64,000 bases of DNA from an uncultured Muribaculaceae bacterium. GTDB taxonomy: Bacteria > Bacteroidota > Bacteroidia > Bacteroidales > Muribaculaceae. Location of the stretch: contig CAJGDJ010000006.1 of NCBI GenBank assembly GCA_904502025.1, positions 4,113 to 68,112 of the forward strand, read 5' to 3'. Positions 26,386 through 34,851 of the stretch are shown piece by piece. The notes under the pieces are model-generated. The model worked only from the letters and a program-made list of their open reading frames with translations, was not told the origin of the DNA and made no database searches. Within the stretch, counting starts at the first letter, position 1, and the number at the start of each line of letters is the position of its first letter. The translations under genes and the position numbers were made by a program.

Positions 26386-28187
26386 TGACTTACAATATTC
26401 AAAATATAAAAGAATACATTAACGATAAATTTATGACATTAGTAATATGGAGAGAACGCCATATTAAAGAACGTACATTTGTCTTATTTCTCGCACTAAT
26501 AGTTGGTATTCTTTGTGGTTGTGCAGCACTCCTGCTAAAATCATTAATACATTTTTTCTCAAATATTGTTTCATCACATATTGAAATTTCTCAAGGAAAT
26601 TATCTTTATTTCATATATCCCGTAATTGGAATTATTCTTGCAAGTTTATATGTGAGATACATTGTTAAAGATAACATTTCACATGGTGTAACTCGCGTGC
26701 TACACTCTATTTCACAAAATAAAAGCCGACTTAAACGACACAATATTTATTCCTCAATGATAGCCAGCTCAGTTACGATTGGATTTGGAGGCTCGGTCGG
26801 AGCTGAAGGACCAATTGTATATACCGGAGCCGCCATTGGGTCAAATCTTGGTCAAATATTCAGGCTTTCCCCACGCATATTAATGATATTAGTTGGTTGT
26901 GGTGCCGCTGCCGGTATTGCCGGAATTTTCAAAGCACCAATTGCCGGTATGCTTTTTACGATTGAAGTATTAATGCTCGATCTCACTACGGTATCCATCA
27001 TGCCTTTACTAATTGCATCTATTACCAGTGCAACCATGGCTTACGTTTTTACCGGCTATGATTTTGAATTCTTTTTTGTGCAAAGCGAATCATTTGTAAC
27101 AAATCGCATTCCGTTTGTGATTTTATTAGGAATGTTTTGCGGACTGTCATCTCTCTATTTTACTCGAGTGATGAATATGATGGAAAATGTATTCAAAAAA
27201 ATTAGCACTCCATGGAAAAAAACATTATTTGGAGGCATAATCCTATCCGGTCTAATATTCCTTTTCCCTCCGTTATTTGGCGAAGGTTACTCATCAATAA
27301 TCAACCTTCTCGGTGGAGACCCATCGTCAATCGCAAATGGCAGTATCTTTTACGGCGACAAAGACGATGTGTGGTTTATTATAATATTCATAGGATTAAT
27401 AATTCTCACAAAAGTATTTGCAACATCTGCCACTAATGGAGGCGGAGGAGTAGGTGGAACATTCGCACCATCTCTATATGTTGGGTGTATGTCGGGATTC
27501 TTCTTTGCATTTCTTCTAAATCATACTTTTGGACTTGATTTATCAATAAAAAACTTTGCATTAATGGGAATGGCTGGAGTTATGTCGGGAGTAATGCATG
27601 CTCCACTTATGGCAATCTTCCTTACTGCTGAACTCACCGGTGGTTACGATTTATTCCTACCACTACTAATTGTATCTACTATTTCATACGGAACAATCAA
27701 ACTATTTGAGCCATATAGTATTTACACAATGCGTCTTGCCCAAAGAGGCGAACTCCTAACTCACCATAAAGACAAGGCAGTGCTAACACTCCTAAAAATG
27801 GATAGCGTTATAGAAAAGGATTTTGCCATAGTTCAACCCGATATGAGTCTCAAAGAGATGGTAGATGTTATATCTAAATCCAATCGCAATCTATTCCCTG
27901 TTGTAAATAATGACAATGAATTACTGGGAATCGTCCTTCTTGATGAAATTCGCAATATCATGTTTCGACCTGACCTATACCGTAAAATGTATGTGCGTCG
28001 ATTCATGAGCATGCCACCGGCTCGTGTAGAAGTTGGCGATAGCATGGAAAACGTAATGAAAAAATTTGACCGAACAGGAGCATGGAATCTGCCAGTTGTA
28101 GAGAATGGTAAATATGTTGGGTTTGTATCAAAATCAAAAATATTCAACTCATATCGCAGAGTGCTTCGCCACTATTCTGAAGATTAA
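26385..28187 (+). CDS. ClC-family chloride channel/antiporter with C-terminal CBS domains
   Basis: The 600-residue membrane protein has a ClC core of about 430 residues, then two CBS domains (about 475-535 and 540-597). The filter motif GSVGAEGPIVYTGAAIGS, with the gating Glu, lies near residues 136-153. The internal GIAGIFKAPIAGMLFTIEVL is also clear. The first filter loop reads ISHGV in place of the classical GSGIP. CBS pairs often bind adenine nucleotides and gate transport. Its ATG overlaps the previous stop by one base (TAATG), indicating translational coupling with the sugar transferase. Channel versus proton-coupled exchanger cannot be told. Confidence 0.9.
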   Translation: MTYNIQNIKEYINDKFMTLVIWRERHIKERTFVLFLALIVGILCGCAALLLKSLIHFFSNIVSSHIEISQGNYLYFIYPVIGIILASLYVRYIVKDNISHGVTRVLHSISQNKSRLKRHNIYSSMIASSVTIGFGGSVGAEGPIVYTGAAIGSNLGQIFRLSPRILMILVGCGAAAGIAGIFKAPIAGMLFTIEVLMLDLTTVSIMPLLIASITSATMAYVFTGYDFEFFFVQSESFVTNRIPFVILLGMFCGLSSLYFTRVMNMMENVFKKISTPWKKTLFGGIILSGLIFLFPPLFGEGYSSIINLLGGDPSSIANGSIFYGDKDDVWFIIIFIGLIILTKVFATSATNGGGGVGGTFAPSLYVGCMSGFFFAFLLNHTFGLDLSIKNFALMGMAGVMSGVMHAPLMAIFLTAELTGGYDLFLPLLIVSTISYGTIKLFEPYSIYTMRLAQRGELLTHHKDKAVLTLLKMDSVIEKDFAIVQPDMSLKEMVDVISKSNRNLFPVVNNDNELLGIVLLDEIRNIMFRPDLYRKMYVRRFMSMPPARVEVGDSMENVMKKFDRTGAWNLPVVENGKYVGFVSKSKIFNSYRRVLRHYSED

Positions 28188-28273
28188 GCAACAATTACAT
28201 ATAAAAAATCACAAAATAACTTTTCATTTCTTATTTTACAAAATAAGAAATATGTTATGGATTAGTTTTTTTG

Positions 28274-28281
28274 TATCTTTG
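28274..28281 (+). promoter_or_regulatory. -7 promoter element for the alpha-amylase gene
   Basis: TATCTTTG, an exact consensus match, lies 28 bases before the ATG at 28310. Confidence 0.6.
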
Positions 28282-28309
28282 AAACTCAAAACGACTAAAA
28301 TATAATAAC

Positions 28310-29725
28310 ATGAAATTTAAGTTTATATCTCTATGTGCTATAATTGCATTTTTTGGTTTTAATTCCAACGCCTCTAATTTCACTAAAGACTCAGATAAAG
28401 TAATTCTACATGCTTGGTCATGGTCTTTTAATACTATTGCTGACAACATTAAGGACATCGCAGCTGCAGGCTATGACTATGTTCAAACTTCACCTGCTAA
28501 CACATGTTATGTTGGTGAAAATGGGGGACTTGCATTATTTAGCGAACCTGGTGATAGTGTAACAGGGAAATGGTATTACTACTACCAACCAACCGATTGG
28601 AAAATTGGGAACTATATGTTGGGGAATCGCGATGAGTTCAAATCAATGTGCGACAGTGCATACAAGTACAATGTCAAAGTAATTGTTGATGTATTGCCTA
28701 ACCACACAGCAATAGACCACACAGCAGTTCTTCCTTCCCTTGACAATGCTGTTGGTGGGCATGACAATCTATATCACGCCAATGGCTTCAAACCTATTAC
28801 AAAATGGAATGACCGCATGGAATGCACCACCGGAGAAATGGGTGGGTTGCCCGATGTCAACACCGAAAATCCCGATTTTCAATATTACTATCTCCAATAT
28901 GTAAACGATCTTATTAATCTTGGAGCTCGTGGTTTTCGATACGACACAGCAAAACATATTGGATTACCATCTGATCCTAAAGATGAGAAATCAGAACGCA
29001 ATAATTTTTGGGATATAGCTACTGGACGTGAAGGTGTAAAAGGGCTCTCTTTGTTAATGCCCGACAGCCTATTTATTTATGGCGAAGTACTTCAAGACAA
29101 AAATGTAAAAGAGCTTGAATATGCCGAATATATCGACCAAACAGCAAGTAGCTACGGACATGCTCTTCGTGAAGCCATCTCAAAAGGCTCATACAATGCT
29201 ACCGATCTAAAATCTTGGCATCACCCGGTTGAACCAGGCAAACTTGTAACATGGGTTGAATCCCACGATACTTATTGCAACGCTCATGAGTCGGCCGGAT
29301 TAACCGATGAACAAATCCGTGCAGCATGGGTATTCCTAACAGCTCGCAATGGTGGCACTCCCCTATTCTATAGCCGTCCTGCGGGAAGCACACGTGAAAA
29401 TTATTGGGGAAACAATCGTATTGGAGAGCGTGGCAATGATGAATTCAAGCACCCTGCTGTTGTTGCAGTTAACAATTTCCGCAAAATCATGCAAGGTGAA
29501 CCAGAACAAGTATTTACAACCGAAGATGGCTCAGTTGTTGAAATTGCACGAGGCTCAAAAGGCTTAGTATTAATCAATTTCTCAACCAAAAATGCTAAAT
29601 ACAAATTAGCTACACCTCTTCGTGACGGGGAATATAAAGATAGGGTTTCGGGCAATATCATCAAAGTAAAAAACGGAGAAATTATTGGGAAATTAGCTCC
29701 ATTAGCAACATATATCATATATTAA
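28310..29725 (+). CDS. Secreted GH13 alpha-amylase
   Basis: This 471-residue starch-degrading enzyme has a signal peptide (cleavage near residue 22). The GH13 catalytic triad is present: nucleophile Asp212 in GFRYDTAKH, acid/base Glu259 in IYGEVLQ and Asp320 in WVESHDTY. VIVDVLPNHTA gives the conserved His of region I. A short C-terminal beta domain completes the fold. It hydrolyses internal alpha-1,4 glucosidic bonds. It is a single gene with its own promoter and terminator, not part of a Sus-like cluster in this window. Confidence 0.93.
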   Translation: MKFKFISLCAIIAFFGFNSNASNFTKDSDKVILHAWSWSFNTIADNIKDIAAAGYDYVQTSPANTCYVGENGGLALFSEPGDSVTGKWYYYYQPTDWKIGNYMLGNRDEFKSMCDSAYKYNVKVIVDVLPNHTAIDHTAVLPSLDNAVGGHDNLYHANGFKPITKWNDRMECTTGEMGGLPDVNTENPDFQYYYLQYVNDLINLGARGFRYDTAKHIGLPSDPKDEKSERNNFWDIATGREGVKGLSLLMPDSLFIYGEVLQDKNVKELEYAEYIDQTASSYGHALREAISKGSYNATDLKSWHHPVEPGKLVTWVESHDTYCNAHESAGLTDEQIRAAWVFLTARNGGTPLFYSRPAGSTRENYWGNNRIGERGNDEFKHPAVVAVNNFRKIMQGEPEQVFTTEDGSVVEIARGSKGLVLINFSTKNAKYKLATPLRDGEYKDRVSGNIIKVKNGEIIGKLAPLATYIIY

Positions 29726-29745
29726 ATATAACGCTATAGATACGT

Positions 29746-29780
29746 AATGGTTGTTTGGAATCCAAACAACCATTTCATTT
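29746..29780 (+). terminator. Alpha-amylase terminator
   Basis: AATGGTTGTTTGG and CCAAACAACCATT form a 13-bp hairpin with a three-base loop at 29746-29774, followed by a short T-rich stretch. Confidence 0.8.
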
Positions 29781-30117
29781 TGTTAGCACATCTACTTAAT
29801 TTAACTAATTTTAAGCATCTAATAATTCATAACAATTCGGTAATTTTATCACACAAAACAATACCTATACCGCCATTCCATTTATAAAATATCACACTTT
29901 CTCCTAAAGCAGTTCCAATATATTACCAATATGTTGCATAACATATTTTCAAAATGCCACTTATTTCAAAAATAATTATTTACTTTGTCTTAAGAATAAT
30001 AAAGCAATCTTCTTAGCAAATTAATACCAAAAAATACAACAGCTATTAAATGCTTTTTCATATAATTTCAAAATAAACGACTGAATCTAACATTAAGTAC
30101 TATGTGTGTAGGAATTT

Positions 30118-30156
30118 AAGAGTGGCGTCCGTGAGGATTTCCACTCTTGCTTTTTT
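30118..30156 (+). terminator. Orphan plus-strand terminator
   Basis: AAGAGTGG (30118-30125) pairs with CCACTCTT (30141-30148); an inner TCC/GGA pair closes a GTGA loop; GCTTTTTT follows. The amylase gene already has its own terminator about 340 bases upstream. Confidence 0.7.
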
Positions 30157-30191
30157 GTATGTCTTGTCTAAATTCCAAACCTCAACAAAAA

Positions 30192-30218
30192 GGGCGAGCC
30201 ACAAATTTTGGCTCACCC
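30192..30218 (-). terminator. Terminator of the response regulator gene
   Basis: GGGCGAGCCA (30192-30201) pairs with TGGCTCACCC (30209-30218). The one mismatch becomes a G-U pair in the minus-strand RNA, where TTTTTGTT follows. Confidence 0.75.
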
Positions 30219-30246
30219 ACAAAACTTTTACGATTGAAATAATTCT

Positions 30247-30954
30247 CTACTTATTTTTTTCTAAATCAGGAGCAATTAGTTTATACCCCTTTCCATGAAT
30301 ATTAATGATTTCAATTGATGGATCATCTTTTAGATGCTTACGTAGTTTTGTAATATATACATCCATGCTACGAGCATTAAAATAATTATCATCAATCCAA
30401 ATAGTCTTCAATGCAAAATTTCGTTCAAGAATCTCATTTACATGAGCACAAAGAAGGCTAAGCAACTCCGATTCTTTTGTAGTCAATTTAGTAATTTTAT
30501 CCTCAATCATGAGTACTTGCTTTTGTGTATCAAAAGTAAATTTACCAATTTTATACATTGTAATTTCTTTGCCTTTTTTACCTTTTACACGACGCAAGAT
30601 TGCTTCAATACGAAAAACCAACTCTTCCATTGAGAATGGTTTTGTAATATAATCATCAGCACCTATTTTGAAGCCTTCAAGAATATCTTCTTTCAATGAT
30701 TTTGCAGTTAAGAAAATCACAGGGACTTCACTATTTACTGTTCGGATTTCTTGAGCCAATGCAAATCCGTCCTTTTTAGGCATCATTACATCAAGCACAC
30801 ATATATCATACTTACCTTTAAGGAATGCCTTATATCCACTTTCACCATCAGCAAAAAGGTCAGCATTAAAGCCTTTTGCTTGGAGATATTCTCTCAATAA
30901 CATGCCAAGATTTTCATCATCTTCGCATAATAGAATCTTCATACGATCTTCCAT
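30247..30954 (-). CDS. rprY: OmpR-family response regulator, RprY type
   Basis: This 235-residue cytoplasmic regulator has a receiver domain (about 5-120) with acidic pocket CEDD, phospho-acceptor Asp55 in CVLDVMMPKKDG, and Thr/Lys switch residues in FLTAKS and YITKPFSMEEL. A winged-helix DNA-binding domain follows (about 130-232). The sequence is very close to what I recall of Bacteroides RprY, which pairs with RprX. It starts 5 bases after the kinase stop codon. Target genes cannot be read from the sequence. Confidence 0.9.
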   Translation of the reverse strand: MEDRMKILLCEDDENLGMLLREYLQAKGFNADLFADGESGYKAFLKGKYDICVLDVMMPKKDGFALAQEIRTVNSEVPVIFLTAKSLKEDILEGFKIGADDYITKPFSMEELVFRIEAILRRVKGKKGKEITMYKIGKFTFDTQKQVLMIEDKITKLTTKESELLSLLCAHVNEILERNFALKTIWIDDNYFNARSMDVYITKLRKHLKDDPSIEIINIHGKGYKLIAPDLEKNK

Positions 30955-30959
30955 AATCT

Positions 30960-32492
30960 TTAATTTTTAGTTATTAATGGTAATGTTATTATAAATTTTG
31001 TTCCTACATTAAGTTCACTTTCAACATGAATATCGCCACCCAACTCATGCACCATTTTATACACATAAGCCAATCCAAGACCAAAACCTTTTACATCATG
31101 ACGATTGCCAGTTGAAACTCTATAGAATTTCTCAAATATTCTTTTATGATTCTCCTTTTTAATCCCAATACCATTATCGGCAATTGATACTTCAAGTTTA
31201 TTATTTGAGATATTACGCGATGCAACAATTAATTTTAATGGCACTTCTTCTCTTCGATATTTAACCGCATTATCAAGCAAGTTGAAAATCACATTAGTGA
31301 AATGCATTTCATCAACATTAACAATCGGGTCCTCTGCATTTAATTGTGCCTCAATCTGACCTCCATACTTTTCCACCTTGAGCTTAAATGTGTGGACAAT
31401 ATTATCGATGGCTGCGTTTGCATCAACCTCTTGCAATTTAAGAGTCGCTTTCTGACGTTCAAACATTGACATCTGCAATACTTTCTCTACTTGAAACCTC
31501 AATCGTTTAGTTTCATCATTTATTACCGTTGATATATGTTGCAACATTGCCGGAGATTTTCTCACACTATCATCTTTCAACATTTGAGCCGCAAGAGATA
31601 TTGACGAAATCGGTGTTTTAAACTCATGCGTCATATTATTAATAAAATCATTTTTCATTTCTGTCAATTTCTTTTGCCGAAAGACAACTATTATTGTAAA
31701 AATGAATATAATCAATAATATTAATGTAAACGCAAATGATGGTATCATAAAACGAATCGAAGAGAATATATAATCTTTCTTCGTAGGGAAATACACCTTC
31801 AAATAATTTATTTTATTAGCCGGATCATTAGGGAATAGAGTTTGAATAAAAACGCTTTTTTCATCCCCTACAATAGGGCTATAACCTTCTGTTGAATATA
31901 TTATACCTCCATTTCTATTAACAATAGCAAACTCAAACGGCAACTTCAAACCATTATTTTCAAGTTCTGATTTAAGATATGAACTCACTACCGCCGAATC
32001 TGCTCTCTCTTTTAATGGTCGATTGCTTGATTGATTCAAAATATTCAAAATCACTTCGTCGATAAGACCTTTTTGGTAAAGATATTGTCCGCGAATTACC
32101 TCTTTTAGCGACTTATAGTGATTTTTTAAATCGGTTTGTGCCAATTGTATTTGATTAATTTTATCTGCATCTCCTTTAATAGTCAAATCAGCTTCCACCC
32201 CAGAAGCAGTCTTAAAGGAATATATAATTCCTGTTTGTTGGGGCAAATTGTTTTCATACTGAGTAAAAACCGATGAAGAGCCCATCTTTGCTACATCTTC
32301 TTCTAAGAAATAACGTGTTTCATCTTGTTCAAGCATGGCTGTTACTGCATAGAGACTTCGTTTCACCCCTTCGGTAAATTGATCCTCTCTCATTCTAATC
32401 ATGTTTCCCATATATGTCATCTGAACATACAATAGTCCCATGAATGTGAGCCCCATGAGAATTGCCAATATCCAGATTGTTGACTTTTTCAT
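30960..32492 (-). CDS. rprX: Sensor histidine kinase, RprX type
   Basis: The 510-residue inner-membrane kinase has a transmembrane segment at about 5-25 and a second near 250-272, enclosing a periplasmic sensor region of about 225 residues. The H-box NNMTHEFKTPISSIS carries phospho-accepting His289. The ATP-binding domain shows NVIFNLLDNAVKYRR, VSIADNGIGIKKE, FEKFYRV and GFGLGLAYV. It should phosphorylate the adjacent RprY-type regulator. The signal sensed is not known from sequence. The two genes form a compact unit. Confidence 0.9.
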   Translation of the reverse strand: MKKSTIWILAILMGLTFMGLLYVQMTYMGNMIRMREDQFTEGVKRSLYAVTAMLEQDETRYFLEEDVAKMGSSSVFTQYENNLPQQTGIIYSFKTASGVEADLTIKGDADKINQIQLAQTDLKNHYKSLKEVIRGQYLYQKGLIDEVILNILNQSSNRPLKERADSAVVSSYLKSELENNGLKLPFEFAIVNRNGGIIYSTEGYSPIVGDEKSVFIQTLFPNDPANKINYLKVYFPTKKDYIFSSIRFMIPSFAFTLILLIIFIFTIIVVFRQKKLTEMKNDFINNMTHEFKTPISSISLAAQMLKDDSVRKSPAMLQHISTVINDETKRLRFQVEKVLQMSMFERQKATLKLQEVDANAAIDNIVHTFKLKVEKYGGQIEAQLNAEDPIVNVDEMHFTNVIFNLLDNAVKYRREEVPLKLIVASRNISNNKLEVSIADNGIGIKKENHKRIFEKFYRVSTGNRHDVKGFGLGLAYVYKMVHELGGDIHVESELNVGTKFIITLPLITKN

Positions 32493-32661
32493 ACTTGAAT
32501 TATATTAATTTGATTGAAACTCAAATAGTTAAACTTTATTACATTAACAAATTAATCGCTATTTTGTTTAATTTATATTCTTTTTAGCAATTTCAATTTT
32601 AACATTACATGTCAAAATTAACATTTAAGTGTGAAATATGCAAGATTTTTATCAAAAAAAT

Positions 32662-32688
32662 AACGGCACCATCAAATGTGGTGCCGTT
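32662..32688 (-). terminator. Terminator of the methylmalonyl-CoA mutase operon
   Basis: ACGGCACCA (32663-32671) and TGGTGCCGT (32679-32687) form a 9-bp hairpin. On the minus strand it is followed by ATTTTTTT, 25 bases after the mutB stop. Confidence 0.85.
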
Positions 32689-32712
32689 TTAATATGGAAA
32701 ATCATTGATAGA

Positions 32713-34845
32713 TTATTCTTCCATTAGGATTTCGAGCATCTTAATTGCTGATACTGGGATACGAGTACCGGGACCGAAGATTGCAGCAACACCGGCTTTA
32801 TAAAGGAAGTCATAATCCTGTGCAGGGATAACACCACCTGCAACCACAATAATGTCTTCGCGACCGAGTTTCTTCAATTCATCGATTACTTGAGGCACGA
32901 GAGTCTTATGACCAGCAGCCAACGATGATACACCAAGGATATGAACGTCGTTTTCAACTGCTTGGCGAGCTGCTTCGGCAGGAGTTTGGAACAATGGTCC
33001 CATATCAACGTCAAATCCACAGTCAGCATAGCCTGTTGCAACAACTTTCGCACCACGGTCGTGTCCGTCTTGACCCATCTTCGCAATCATGATACGAGGT
33101 TGACGACCTTCTTTCTTTGCAAACTCTTCGCACAATTGTTGTGCTTTAACAAAGTCTGCATCTTGTTTTGTTTCGCTTGAATACACGCCTGAAATAGTTC
33201 TGATTACTGCTTTGTAACGACCTACGACTGCTTCGCAGGCATCTGAAATTTCTCCAAGAGTAGCACGAAGACCGGCAGCTTTAACTGCAAGGTCAAGGAG
33301 ATTACCTTCTTTACTGCGTACACATTCGGTAATTGCTTCAAGTGCTTTCTTAACTGCTTCTTCATCGCGACCAGCTTTAACCACGTCGAGACGAGCAATT
33401 TGGTCTTTACGCACTTCGGTGTTGTCAATTTCAAGAATATCAATAGGATCTTCGTGATCAAGACGATATTTGTTGATACCAACGATTGTTTGACGACCAG
33501 AGTCAATGCGTGCTTGTGTGCGAGCTGAAGCTTCTTCGATGCGAAGTTTTGGAAGACCACTCTCAATAGCTTTAGCCATACCACCAAGCTTTTCAATTTC
33601 TTGAATGTGAGTCCAAGCACGTTGAGCAATTTCGTTAGTAAGCGATTCTACATAATAAGAACCTGCCCATGGGTCGATTTCCTTAGTAATGTAGGTTTCT
33701 TCTTGAATGTAGATTTGAGTATTACGAGCAATACGAGCCGAGAAGTCAGTAGGTAGTGCGATTGCTTCGTCGAGTGCATTGGTGTGGAGCGATTGAGTGT
33801 GACCAAGGGCAGCACCCATTGCTTCGATACATGTACGACCCACGTTGTTGAATGGATCTTGCTCAGTGAGTGACCAGCCTGATGTTTGTGAGTGAGTACG
33901 CAATGCCAATGATTTTGGGTTCTTTGGATTGAATTGTTTTACAATCTTAGCCCAAAGCATACGAGCAGCACGCATTTTTGCAACTTCCATAAAGAAGTTC
34001 ATACCGATTGCCCAGAAGAACGACAAACGAGGTGCAAATGCGTCGATGTCCATGCCTGCATTTACACCTGCACGAAGATATTCAAGACCATCGGCAAGAG
34101 TATATGCCAACTCAATGTCGCAAGTTGCACCGGCTTCTTGCATGTGGTAACCTGAGATAGAAATTGAGTTGAATTTAGGCATATTTTGAGAAGTATATTC
34201 AAAGATATCGGCGATGATACGCATTGAGAATTCGGGTGGGTAAATGTATGTGTTACGCACCATGAACTCTTTCAAGATATCATTTTGGATAGTACCTGCC
34301 ATTTCTTCGAGTTTAGCACCTTGTTCAAGACCGGCATTGATATAGAACGCAAGTACAGGAAGTACTGCACCATTCATTGTCATTGATACCGACATCTTGT
34401 TCAAGGGGATACCATCGAAAAGTACTTTCATGTCGTCGAGAGAGCAGATAGATACACCAGCTTTACCAACGTCACCTACTACGCGTTCGTGGTCAGCATC
34501 GTAACCACGGTGTGTAGCAAGGTCAAATGCAACAGAAAGACCTTTTTGTCCTGACGCAAGGTTGCGACGATAGAATGCGTTTGACTCAGCGGCAGTAGAG
34601 AAACCTGCGTATTGGCGAATTGTCCAAGGACGCATAGCATACATACCACTATATGGACCACGGAGGAATGGAGGAATACCTGCAACATAGTTGAGGTGTT
34701 CGAGACCTTCGAGGTCATCTTTTGTATAAATAGGTTTTACAGGAATCAACTCAGGAGTGAGCCATTCTTCACCTTGTGCGATGGGGGCTTGTGAGCCACC
34801 AAAAGCATCTGCAGTTATATTGATATTTTTAAAATCAGGTCTCAT
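32713..34845 (-). CDS. mutB: Methylmalonyl-CoA mutase, large (cobalamin-binding) subunit
   Basis: The 710-residue subunit interconverts (R)-methylmalonyl-CoA and succinyl-CoA using adenosylcobalamin, the key step of propionate production by the succinate pathway in Bacteroidales. The N-terminal TIM barrel has GPYSGMYAMRPWTIRQYAGF and SVSMTMNGAVLPVLAFY. The C-terminal B12 domain has GQDGHDRGAKVVATGYAD with the cobalt-ligating His near residue 594, plus GVSSLAAGHKT and VVAGGVIP. It follows mutA after 6 bases in one operon, and full length matches the family. Confidence 0.97.
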   Translation of the reverse strand: MRPDFKNINITADAFGGSQAPIAQGEEWLTPELIPVKPIYTKDDLEGLEHLNYVAGIPPFLRGPYSGMYAMRPWTIRQYAGFSTAAESNAFYRRNLASGQKGLSVAFDLATHRGYDADHERVVGDVGKAGVSICSLDDMKVLFDGIPLNKMSVSMTMNGAVLPVLAFYINAGLEQGAKLEEMAGTIQNDILKEFMVRNTYIYPPEFSMRIIADIFEYTSQNMPKFNSISISGYHMQEAGATCDIELAYTLADGLEYLRAGVNAGMDIDAFAPRLSFFWAIGMNFFMEVAKMRAARMLWAKIVKQFNPKNPKSLALRTHSQTSGWSLTEQDPFNNVGRTCIEAMGAALGHTQSLHTNALDEAIALPTDFSARIARNTQIYIQEETYITKEIDPWAGSYYVESLTNEIAQRAWTHIQEIEKLGGMAKAIESGLPKLRIEEASARTQARIDSGRQTIVGINKYRLDHEDPIDILEIDNTEVRKDQIARLDVVKAGRDEEAVKKALEAITECVRSKEGNLLDLAVKAAGLRATLGEISDACEAVVGRYKAVIRTISGVYSSETKQDADFVKAQQLCEEFAKKEGRQPRIMIAKMGQDGHDRGAKVVATGYADCGFDVDMGPLFQTPAEAARQAVENDVHILGVSSLAAGHKTLVPQVIDELKKLGREDIIVVAGGVIPAQDYDFLYKAGVAAIFGPGTRIPVSAIKMLEILMEE

Positions 34846-34851
34846 AATCGA

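Larger units (their letters stand above)
29781..30246. other. Intergenic region with an orphan plus-strand terminator
   Basis: This 466-base stretch holds no credible open reading frame. It contains a weak plus-strand -7-like TTACTTTG (29980-29987), a strong plus-strand terminator (30118-30156) with no gene before it, and the minus-strand terminator of the rprXY unit (30192-30218). A short untranslated RNA between about 29995 and 30156 would explain the orphan terminator. Confidence 0.45.
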
